Assembly: GCA_028551475.1 (NCBI GenBank)
Contig: CM052360.1
Location: 16,542,501-16,606,500 of the forward strand
Origin: Casuarina equisetifolia
Taxonomy: Eukaryota > Streptophyta > Magnoliopsida > Fagales > Casuarinaceae
DNA length: 64,000 nucleotides
Direction: 5' to 3'
This document shows positions 1 through 11,300 of the stretch, piece by piece; position 1 is the first letter of the stretch; each line of letters begins with the position of its first letter. The notes beneath the pieces are model-generated. The model searched no databases and had not been told where the DNA came from. It saw only the letters and a program-made list of their open reading frames with translations. The position numbers and the translations under genes were made by a program.

Positions 1-1011
1 AATAAAAGTTAAAAGGTTCCTCATATGACTAGCCTGGCCCAATATGAATTAAGGTACAAACCCACTCAAGTAATTTAGGGTAACAAACTAAAAGTAAATA
101 TAAGAAGTTTAAGCCATCAAAAGGGGACACATCGCACTCATAACCTTGAAATAAGAATAGATTTGTTGGACCTGATTATTGTCAGTTGTTAGATTGAGTT
201 TTGTTCGTTGGACTTGATTATTATTTGTTGCTCGTTGAATTGATCTTAATAATATGAGGTATTCTTTTACTTGGCATTTGTATATATTCCCGTAATTGTG
301 TTGATTGAATAGGTCTCTAATCTTCGGTGTTCCCAATAACCTTCTAATATCTTGGTAAGCATGAGAATTATTAAATCTAATCACATGATCTTTTGCCGTG
401 TCTTTCATTATCAATAAAAGTTATCCAGGCTCTAACCCTGTTTTATTAAAAAAAAAAAAGAATAAGAGAGAATTATTATATTTAAACTTGTTTAAAAAAA
501 ATATTTTGTGCCAACAGCTCTATCGAGCCATTCGGCTGCCCATCCAGTGCTCTCTCTCTAATTCGTTTGGGAATTTGTACATGGCTTCTTCTTCTCCCCC
601 CACCTTTTTTTTTTTTTCAATTAAAAAGGGGGGGTGGGAATTGGGGGGTACACCCAAACCAGATTAACTGGTGAGGCAGACTAACTAAAAACGCAAGAAG
701 TAATAAATGCTCTCAGAAGCTGCACCATCCTGGCCGGCAGGGCGGTATAAATTGCATTCTAATGTCATCATTTTTCACTCACCTTTGAGCACCTGAATGG
801 GTGAGGTATGCTGTACATAAACTTCCCTTTCCCCAGGAATCAAAGTTGGGAAAAGCAGTCCAAAATGGATTTCCTACTGATGTGGCTCTAGATAAAGCTT
901 CCTGCCTATATATTTCTAAAGTATGAACAGGTGAAAATTTCTCACCCAGCCAGATAGCAGTGAGATATAGCTCAGCTAACTCCACTGCTGACACTAGCAT
1001 GATGCTACAAA
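1..1011. other. Intergenic region and DRD1 3' flank
   Basis: No recognisable gene. The part next to 1011 is the likely 3' untranslated region of the minus-strand remodeler gene. A 101-codon open frame on the minus strand (109-414) matches no family I know. There are A-rich and T-rich runs near 450-500 and 606-620 and a G-rich run near 630-650. The 11-mer AATAAAAGTTA occurs at 1-11 and again at 413-423, which could be chance or could bound a small insertion cut by the window edge. Confidence 0.5.
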
Positions 1012-4000
1012 CTACCTGGAGAACATACAGAATAGAAGTTAGGCAACAGCAGGTAATATTTATAGGCAGATCATGATAATCAACAAAGTTGAGTTTGCAT
1101 ATTGACCTTTTGTACAGAACTTTTACGTCTTCTCTTAACAGTGGACTTTCCAGGAAGAGATCACCACACTCTTTCACATCAACCGTCTCCACTTCAAAAT
1201 CTTGATGCCCACAATACTCATTCCATTCAAACCACATCTTTGAGATTAATTCCTTCTTGAAGCAACTGTTGTGATCTTCCTCTTCAGGAGAATCAGCAGC
1301 AACCAATCTATATACAAAAACTCTCTTATTTTGCCCTGGTCGAAATGCACGACCTATTGCTTGGCGAGTCACTGAAGGATTAAGATGAACATCAAGAATA
1401 ATAACGCGGGATGCCCCAACCAAAGATATACCCTCCCCACATGCCTTGATCGAGCCAAACAAGACTTTAGCAATAGAAGAATTGTTGAAGCGTTCCATGG
1501 ACCATTCACGATGATCAGAACTTGATTTTCCTGAAATCATAAAGAGTTCTTTGCCAGGACTCCAGCCGTTCACCTTCACAACCAATCTCTCAAGGAATTT
1601 CAAAGGCAGGAGGTTCTGACTGAAAACCAGTAGCTTCTCTCCAGCCGCCTCACAAAGATTAAGCATATTAAGGAAGAATTTTGCCTTCACTCCATCTTTG
1701 ATATCTATTTTCTTTAACATCTCATCCAAAATATAATCCTCTACAGTCCGCTTCTCATCAAAGGAATTCAGTATCGGGTGAAGATATAAAGCATTACCAA
1801 CACAAATTCTCTCAAACTTCCTCCACAGCTTTTTCAAATCCTCAGCTTCCTGCTTCTGACTGGAACTGAGGTTCAGTATGACAGTGAAATCTTCAAGACC
1901 AGGAAGCTCATCCAGGAAGTCCCCTCTATAATAATGAAGGACCTTGCTGGTCATCTCACGCAAATCTTGTATGACAGCTACTTTCCTCTTAAAATCTTTC
2001 TCGTTCTGCAAAGTGTGTTCAACCAAGTCGTAGAAAGGTGCATCAGCACCTGTTTTGAACTGCCTTCTTGCACCTGGTATATGTACTCTACTCATAATGC
2101 GCTTGACAACAGCTCGGGAGGTTTCCAACTGTAAAAACTTTGGTCGGGCAAGATTCAAAACATTAAACACCTCTTTGACATGATTTTGATAGAGGGTTCC
2201 TGAAAGTACAATTTTTCTAGGCGTCTTAACTTTGGCAAGGGACTGCAACACATCAGTGTTCTCATTTCTAGGAGTGTGCCCTTCGTCTAGAACAAGGATT
2301 GAAGGAGCCGTAAGCAGTATCTCTTGACATGAAGCAGATGTCTGGCTCCTTCCATTATCACAAACAATTGTTGAGAATTGTTTATACCCTAAGAAAAGGA
2401 TACTCTTATGCTCTACCCATTGTTTCAACACCTCCAGTTGCTGAGACCTATTATCTGCTTTGACAGTGTAAAAATCATAGAGTGGAATATCCTCCACTTG
2501 CCATCTCTGGAACTCCTTTTTCCATGTTCCCAAGATTCCTTTAGGAAGCACAACAAGTGGTCTAGCATATGGATACTTTCCCAGGAAACTTTGCACAAAA
2601 CTGATTATCATAAACGTCTTCCCAGATCCAGGAGCATGGGCTAGGATACAGCCCCCAGGATTATCTCCCACCAAATTGCTGACAAGAAAATTGAAACCCT
2701 CAATTTGATGAGGTCTCATATGCTTCGTGTGCCTTGGATGTGCAGAAATTTCAGTTACCATCAGATCCCCTTCAGAAAAATTAACACCAGCCACCTTGGA
2801 TGACTCTTTGTCTTTAGCATCTCCAGAATCAGAAATGTAAGTCCGGGTGCTCTTTTTGGCCTGAAATGAAATGGAAAGTAACGATCAAAGGCAACTAGAT
2901 GTCCAAAAGAAGACAACTTGGTTTTTGGTGTCAAAATTTCCAATGTGTGTCCAAGCATATTCGTTTGCTGATGACTTTAGTTCTAGAACCAATATGTCCA
3001 AATTTACTTATTAAGCTACGATGACTGCAACAGCAACTAAAATGCAAATATTTGAATACTAATTGCAAGAAAGAAAAAAGGAAAAGAAAAGAAAAGGAAC
3101 TACAAGTCGGAGTTCAGTTTACTTCTACACAAATACTACTATTCAATGATGAGAAATGAGAAGAACTAAGGCAGTAGAGTAATAATAAGAAAATTGAACA
3201 AATGGACCAACAAAGGACCTCACCTTAATGTACTGGAACTCAAATATAGTTTCAATTCCTCTGTCAATGATGCCACATTTGCAACAAACATAACCGATAT
3301 CATCCTTTAAGACAAAAGAATGATCACAGTCATCCCCTTCTCTCTCTTGTCCATCAGATGAAGGATCGACGGGAACATCCTAATGAAAGCAGCATAAAAT
3401 TAAGTTAGTTATAGAGTCAGTAGTGTTGAGTCATTTACATAATTATTTCACACTCATAAATATCAATACATAAGTGTTTCCCAATCTTTAACAAGGTTAG
3501 ACAACCATATGACAGCCTCTGATTTTTGGTAATGTAAATCATATGCCTCAAACTGGAAACTAGACTCAGTATTGGGATATGAGCCGAGTTTAAAGCATAA
3601 TAGTGAGCAGAACCTTGCGGTTCAGTTCTCCTCCAGAATTACATGAAACTTCTAATTTTCATAACCAGAATATAATTTCGTTCAAAAACTAGAAAAAAGT
3701 CCGTGCACTCTATAGATAACTAAGAGAAAGTATAGGAATAAGATTTGAACAAAGAAAATAAGTTGATATGTGTTTAAACTACCAGCAATTAGCATATGAT
3801 TTTAGCTAAAGTAATAACTTTATCTAGCAGAATCAACTGGCAACGACTTCTCCATGTAAAGATAGTGGGAAACATTGCCCAAAGCATCTTCTCTAGTCTA
3901 TAGGTTTGAAAATCATCACAGCCTTTTTACAAAGGTCAGCCTAAAAAAACTAGCAAATATTTAATCCACCACTTTTCTTTTAAATACCCAAAAGTTTGCT

Positions 4001-7000
4001 TTCTGGAATGACTCCCGAGTTGTTAACCAAGGTATTGAAGCAGAGAGTTATGTGGCAATCCACGAATAGGAGTTGATAACAAGCTAGATCTGTCAAATTT
4101 TGGTTAAAAAGAGGGGAAAAAAAGAATGAATAAACAATAATTAATACCATGGTTCTCTTTTCAACAATGAGCATACTTATGGTACCTTTGTACATTCTAA
4201 TGCCATTGACATCTCCTTCCAAATATCTTCTAGACCATCTTCCACAGTATCAGTCTGATGATCATCTTCATCTTCTATACCAACGTAAACACCTTTTTCC
4301 TTTTTGAGTTCAAGTCCGCCATTTACTTCAGCTTGTTGTGCTTCAACCTTTGGTGATTTACTCTGAGTAACAGGGTAATCCCACCAATAATTTGAGAGAT
4401 AAAATAAGTTATCAGACAATTACACTAATTATGAAATTTTGAAAACAGAAACACATTCTCTCTTTCGTGTTACACTGAAGACTTCTGCCTATCAAATTTA
4501 CAGATTCTAGCAACAACCAGAGTGGGATTAAAAAAACCATAAAATAACACCTGACATATTGGAGAAGGCATACACGCAAATTTATACAATAAATAAGAAA
4601 GAAAGCATATGATTATTTACATCAAGTCTATAAACTAAGGTGAAGAAAACAATAAGGAAAGGAGGACTTCACAACAAACATAATGAGAAAGAAAAAGAAA
4701 GCAAAACCAACTCATTAACCTAAACAGAAGACCACATTATAATTCTTGCTAATAATTGCATTAATCTAGGATTACTTGGTCTAAATCTAAGCTCCAACCA
4801 AGCTGAAAGCCAAGAACAAGAGACTTGAATTGATGAAATGATGATATAAAGTCAGTATTGATTAGCAAGAGTTTACATAAGTGCACAGGAAATAGAACAT
4901 CAGACTTCAGCTCCTGTTTGTAAATGTAGCTTTGGACCACTACTAGGCCCGGTGAACAGGCCTGAGCAGATACATGTACTAACCGAAGCCAAAAGAAACC
5001 ATAATGGATGCTGCACTATCAAATATGATGCATTTAAAGATCCAAATAAGCAGGTCACAACCACAGGGAATCCTAAGTAAATCATTGTGATGAACATTAA
5101 GTGATGTGCATACACTTAACTAATACAAAAGACTTCTTCACAACAAAAATTGCTTCTCACAAAAGACATATTGCATCATACCATCTCATGCTACACTATA
5201 AAATAAAATAAAATAAAATAAAATAAAATCTATCTGGCATCTCCAATAAGGGCGTCAACTACTTTTGGGACCAGCTTGCACTCTATTCACCCACATGGTG
5301 AAAGAACTCAACTGCTTACAACTCTATTGAAAGTTTATTAGGATTATCAGTTCATATCAAGAAACAAGAATACTGTTAGAAACAATCTTTGGCAAAAGAA
5401 ATTGCCAAACCCATGCATTTGATATGCTGCAAGCCTATATAACTACATCCACTTCTTACATAACAAATGAGGAAGCGTGGTAATGAGAGATAGCTTGCAA
5501 AAACATTGGCTTTTTCATATATTACATTCTGTTTCTAGTTTGTGCAAAAACACTAGTAATTGTGGTTAGGGGTTTCTGCTTACAAATTAGCCTGAGACTT
5601 AGTTGTAATATCCTTACTCCAATCAACCTCTTTATACAAAATTATTACTTTCATAGTAATAGTTTGATCCTTCAGTAACAACAACATTCTTGAAGCAACA
5701 AAAGTTTCTGACATTTGGATTAGATAAAGGTTCAAAATCATTTCATCAGGCCGAAAATTGTTCCAGAACTGAATCCAGTGTTTGTAGGTTGCCATTCTTT
5801 TCCAAATGCAATTATATTCATGCCTGTATATTTAAGCATGGAACACCATGGTTACAAGCGGAGAGCAGACTTACCAAAATGTCCTTCATAAGAAATTTTC
5901 TAGCTGGTTTTGGCAAGGCAATCCCCTCATAATGAGATAAATGACTTTGATTTCCATTGTCTTCCTCATCTGACTCAATAACTAGAATAGGCTTTGATGC
6001 TGTTTGAACATTATCCGCAACATGGTCATCCTCCAAATCAATGACATTATTATCGAACAATTGAAAGTCTTCTTTTGAAGCCTCTTTACTCTGGTTGTTT
6101 TCCCCATTAAAAAATGCATGTAAAAGCAGGGGGAACTTTGTGAAATACAGGTTCAGCATCTGCATGTTTTGTCTGATGAGATCCTCCATCTCATTTGTAA
6201 CACTTCCATATTTACCAGAGTCTAGCCTTTCCAGCAAGTTGGGATAAGCAGAAGGATTACGGTAGTCAATAACTTCCAAAGAGGCTGTTGCTTTCTTCTC
6301 TTCGATATCATCATTTACACTTGTAGAGAAGGTCATGCAATCACGATCTTTTTGGTCCCCTGAAAACTTCGCTCTTTTGTTTGCCCTTAGGTAGAACCCC
6401 GATCTTGATACAGGTTTTAATGTTTGAACTACCAAATCTACAAATATAAAAAAATCAAAATCAGTAACTCCATACAGATCCTTAAGTTAAGAAGTCAAAA
6501 TTCAGCCAGTTTTTACTTTTCTATTTTTTTTTTTTTTGGAGTAAAATTTAGGAAGACTACAAGTGCATGTTTGAGGAGGAGGGAATGTATTATTTGAAAA
6601 AACCATAGGTGCTTATTTTCTTGAACAGTTTAAAATAGATATAATAAGCAATTCCCAAATTCAACAAAAACAATGTCGAAGGTTGTAAAAAACATTAAAT
6701 AAATTGTTTTCTTCAACAATCTTTGTACGTTTATAGTCAAGAAAAAGCTAATACAAGTCTGGTTTAATCTAGAGATTGGTTTCTCACACATTGTACTACA
6801 CCAAAGCGTCACTATTTCAACAGAATGCTTAAGCAACCATTCTAGTTTGAAAACTTTAAACATAATAATTATCTCAAACTCCAGGCATTGTACTAGTAAA
6901 CTAACCTCAAGCAAACAGTGATTAACAGGTCCAAATTTACGTATATGCAAATAAGCAAAAGAAATTAATCCATGCATGCGGACAAAGAATGAGAATACAC

Positions 7001-7049
7001 CTTTAGAAGTGGCGCGATTACTAGGACACACTTCGCTTGCAGGCTCCAT
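1012..7049 (-). CDS. DRD1: SNF2 chromatin remodeler, DRD1/CHR35 type (RNA-directed DNA methylation)
   Basis: Predicted 900-residue SNF2-family ATPase of the plant-specific DRD1/CLSY group. In Arabidopsis, DRD1 acts in the nucleus in the DDR complex, which helps Pol V produce scaffold transcripts for RNA-directed DNA methylation. Model (descending): 7049-7001, 6437-5875, 4362-4186, 3379-3224, 2860-1107, 1015-1012. All junctions are GT-AG and keep frame. The start is the ATG opening [11 protein letters not shown]. Exon 2 is acidic and lysine-rich ([12 protein letters not shown]). Exon 4 has a C-x2-C pair next to a LKDDIGYVC motif. The last large exon holds the helicase: Walker A GSGKT (about 393-397), DEGH box (about 507-510), SGTLYQN, and the motif VI region [10 protein letters not shown]. 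The protein ends VLYKR, completed by a tiny last exon giving one base plus TAG. Length fits Arabidopsis DRD1 (about 888). CLSY proteins are the alternative, but size and compactness favour DRD1. Confidence 0.9.
5199..5229. repeat. (AAAAT)n microsatellite
   Basis: Pentanucleotide repeat of about six units inside intron 2 of the DRD1-type gene. That intron (4363-5874) otherwise holds no feature I recognise. Confidence 0.9.
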
Positions 7050-7916
7050 GACTCGCCAAATTCAAGAAAAAACTAAGCAAACAGGGAAAAAGATGGAGAG
7101 AGTGCGTTACTCATATTTTGACCTAAAAATCCAGAAAAACGAAAGAATGAAAAAAGAGAACCTGAATTTTGCGATTGAAGCTTCGAGTAGAGCGAGAATC
7201 TGGACTCACATTTGCTTCCAACTCCTGAGTCTCCCTCTCTCTCTCTCTCTGTGTGTCTCTGTGTGGCCTCTCCCCTCCCGGAAAGACAGTCTGAGAGCTG
7301 GGAACAAGGAACGACACGTCCTGATGCCCCGCCCCCACCACCCCCCTTGGTGCGCAATAGAAAACGACGCTGAGAGGGAAAATTGTGTGATTTCCTTTTA
7401 TACGGATTAAGGGTATGAGTAGGCTCGTGGCGCGGTATTACTGGTGAAATTTTCAATACAACTGAATACAGACACCTGGCACTGCAAGGTCCTCCCTAAG
7501 TACGGCATGCTACATTATTGTGCAATCTTTTCCGCTGTTCAGCGAGGTGCGTCCTGGGTCCCATCAGCCTCCGGGGTGTTTGGCTGTTCCGACTGCTCTG
7601 CTCCGTTCCTGGATAGTCATTAGTAACCAAGATCCACGCGCTCCGGTCAAATCATCACTAATTGTAATTTTAGTCGAAAATTCTTCTTTATAAGTTTTAA
7701 TTAGAATTAGTAGTCGCTTTTTTTTTAAATTTTTTTAATATCACAATATACACACCTAACTTTTACATGGGAAACATCAAATTTTAGATTTTAGGATTAA
7801 AATTCTTATTAATTTATGGAAAGCGCAGAAAAAAAAAAATGGGGAGCAATGGTACATAAGGAAAAAAATTGTAAGACGACCTGATTCGTATAAAGAATCA
7901 GAGGCGACCACTGGAG

Positions 7917-7986
<70 letters not shown>

Positions 7987-8357
7987 GAAGCCAACGAGCT
8001 TCACTTTTTACTACGCTTTCTCTTTTTGGCGCCTCCGTCTAGGCTTTTAGCTTTGCCCTTTTCCACGAAGCCCACGGTCGCGGCTCAACATCGCTTGGAT
8101 TCTATTTCTACATCCCTCTCCTCAACCTCCACCTCCACCACCACCATCACAACCACCACCACGACCAACACCTCCACCGCCGCCACCACCACTTTCTCTC
8201 ACGTCCTTTCTTCAATTCCGTTACCCTATTTCCGCTCTTTTTCTGTCTTCCTCTCTTATGATACACAAATTCATACCACCATTCCGTATTCCAATTTCCA
8301 ACTCACTCTTCTTCTTCTTCTTCTTCTTCTTCTTCTTCTTCCTTTTCTTCCTTTTCA
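7050..8357. promoter_or_regulatory. Shared head-to-head promoter region of DRD1-type gene and SAE2
   Basis: This 1.3 kb interval separates the two divergent start codons, so it must carry both 5' untranslated regions and both promoters. Pyrimidine-rich tracts lie at about 7233-7262 (read as GA on the minus-strand transcript). CCACCA/CCACCT runs lie near 8120-8190 and a (CTT)n tract at about 8308-8341, just before the SAE2 ATG. No clear TATA box was found for either gene, as is common for housekeeping plant genes. Confidence 0.6.
7917..7983. repeat. Compound (GT)11(GA)22 microsatellite
   Basis: An uninterrupted GT tract (7917-7938) runs directly into a GA tract (7939-7983), about 375 bp upstream of the SAE2 start codon. 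GA tracts bind BASIC PENTACYSTEINE proteins in plants, so a regulatory role is possible but only inferred. Confidence 0.95.
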
Positions 8358-11300
8358 ATGGCTTCGCTTCAGCAGTTATCTACGATAAAGGTAACCCCTA
8401 GAGTTGGCTTTACACGAACCCTACTTTACGTTCCTTGCTAAGCTCTCACAGTGCTCTAATTGAGCTTGTTTTGGGGGTTTTTTTTTCTTTTTGTTTTTTG
8501 GGGGCTGGGGCGCTGGGGTTTGTAGGGCGCTAAGGTGCTTATGGTTGGGGCTGGTGGTATCGGCTGCGAGCTACTCAAGACTCTCGCCCTTTCTGGCTTC
8601 CCGGACATCCATATTGTGAGTTTGCTTTCCTTGTTGCTTTCTGCGGAGTTAGTACTAGGGTTTTGTGATTTGCAGGAGTTCTAGGGTTTACAAGGTCTTA
8701 TTTATGTATTCCCGTCTCCTTCGCTTGTCTATTTAAGTTTATGTGGCTTTCGCGGGGTCTAGTGGTCCCCTAGGGTTCCTATCACTGTGGCAATGGAATT
8801 AGTGTGAACAGTTTCAGAAATTCACCCAATTACTTACCAAAGAAAAGGTTAGTTTCACACTCTGGTGTATAAATTTGTAATTTGTTTGCTGTCGTAAGCA
8901 AGAAGCTGGGATAAATTCCTATGCGATTAATTTTTACCCCTGTTTGCTACATCGTTTATGACGTAAAGTTTAATAAGCTTGAATTTCCCATTTTGCTCAA
9001 CTTGTGCTGCTTGTTCTTTTCTTATTAGCTCGATTGGGTGCCTTTTGTCTTGAGTTTCAGCTTCAATGTAAGTTGAACCAACTGATTTGTGGTGCAATGG
9101 TGCTAAAGGAGGTGCAAGGATGGTTGTTCCATCTATGGTTGTGGTTTGTCATTGTTGGACATGTTGCGCGTGGTGAAGTTGCAAGTAATGGAATGGGAAA
9201 TGAGAAAGTTTCAGTAGTTATGAGGTCATAGTGGAAGGTAGTACATGAGAGTGAGGGAAAGTTTGCTGCTGTCATGTTGACAAGTATTTGGAGATGGTGG
9301 CAGCACAGATGTATTTATTTTGGGGGCAGGGCCAAAGTAAAACACTTATGGATTCTTTGTTACTTTTTTTTTGTGGCCCCCACAAAATTTTCTTTGCATC
9401 CTCACCTTCTCCCAGCTTCCTTCATCCCCTGTTTTGGTGATGTTGCCATCTTAATCAAGGTGCTAATAGCAATTGGCGAGGGTATTTATGGTAATTGGAT
9501 TTTTTTCAATTTTTTTTTTCCTTTTTACAACGCACACACCCAACTCACACACAAAGGGTATTGAACCTCAAATCTCAAGGTTGGAGTCCGCATTAACTCA
9601 CCATTGAGCTAGTTGGCTAAGCAACTAGTAATTGGATCTTGGCTTGGTAGATATGGTGCCTGCAGTAATGGGTCTGAGCCATTAATCCAAACAAATAGCC
9701 TAGTATGGTAGTTATAATGAGTTTGATAGGGATGCTATTTGCCCTGGTGGTGCTGATGTTTATGAAGGTTGTGTGAGTGTGATCAAAGTTGTGAAAAGTG
9801 CTGGAACTGGTTCTCATAGGGTGATTGCATAGGGAAGCATGTCTTTAATCTTGGAGTTAGAGATACTAGTTGCTGGAATTGAGTTACTTGTATGTTGAAC
9901 TGAATGTCAATCCATAAGGCTAGTGATAGTTGTTGTCTGGTTGCGTTGTTTGAGGAGGTGGGGCCAATGTTTTAGGTGGTTCCATCCTTTTCTCTTGATG
10001 ATTAATAATGTGGGAACCTCAGCATGTGGTTTAGCTGAGGTATGTGTTTGGTTGTAGGAAGGTTTTGTGTGTTGAAGTGAACGTCAACCTTGTATGTGAT
10101 TGACCTGCCTTGGGTAATCCTGTTGATAATATAATATTAATGCATTTAATGTGGTTTATGTGAGTGGTATATTACCTTTTGCTACAGTGGCTAGCGAGGG
10201 GTTTGAGTTCCTGGATGCCTCAATATTCCCTTTTTAATTTCAGTGTTCGAGTCCCTGTTGGTATGTTGTTAAACATTCTGGATTATTAAGTGATTTAATT
10301 ATTTTTGTTGGATGAAGTAGTGAGATAATTTCTCTGTGCTGTTTCAATGAGGTGGTTAGGTATGCTGTCTTACTATGTTGATTGAAGTTTCTATAATTTT
10401 AAGCAGGGACTATGCTGGTACACGTAGCTATTTTTTGTGCACTAATCATTGAATATTTGCAGATTGACATGGACACTATAGAAGTCAGCAACCTCAACAG
10501 ACAATTTTTGTTCCGACAATCACATGTTGGGCAATCCAAGGCCAAAGTGAGTACATACGCAGGTTCCTGCATTTATTTTCATGGAAAGGCACCTCCTCTT
10601 GTGTGATATTCTTATAGGCTTCTGACCCAGGTTGCTCGGGATGCTGTCTTAAAATTTAAGCCTCATATAAGCATTACACCATACCATGCAAATGTCAAGG
10701 ATCCTGAATTTAATGTGGACTTCTTCAAGCAATTTAATGTTGTTCTGAATGGACTTGACAACTTAGATGCCAGACGACATGTGAACCGCCTATGCTTGGC
10801 AGCTGAAGTTCCTTTGGTTGAAAGTGGGACAACTGGTTTTCTTGGGCAGGTGATTTACTGTCTTCTAGTTCTTTATGAGAAGTTGTTACACTGAACCAGG
10901 TTTGAAGTATGGACTTTATTCAATTATGTCTCTTTCCATGATGTTTGCTCTTTCTTTGGTCATTGTATTGGGTGTATGTCCGTACAAATATGCATGCTAA
11001 AACTAGGTTTCTTAGATGACATGATCCATGCAAATCGTTTCTCTTGGCTATTCTGACAATATGGTGTCTGTAATTTTATGATAATTCTCTAAAGTCTGTG
11101 TGATGGTTATCCCATGAAATCTGCTTGTAAGTACTAAAGTACTGCTGCTGCTTCTCTGACGGTCATTTTTTTTTGTTTACTAACTGTGGAAGCAGGTAAC
11201 TGTACATGTGAAGGGAAGAACTGAGTGCTATGAGTGTCAGCCAAAACCTGCACCAAAAACGTATCCTGTCTGTACTATTACTAGTACTCCGTCAAAGGTA

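Noticed and set aside
109-414. 101-codon minus-strand open frame
   Set aside because: No domain, no splice context and no family resemblance; AT-rich chance frames of this size are expected.
7921-8388. 155-codon open frame over the SAE2 leader
   Set aside because: Composed of the GT/GA microsatellite, Thr/Ser runs and Leu runs from CTT repeats, and overlaps the SAE2 first exon in another frame.
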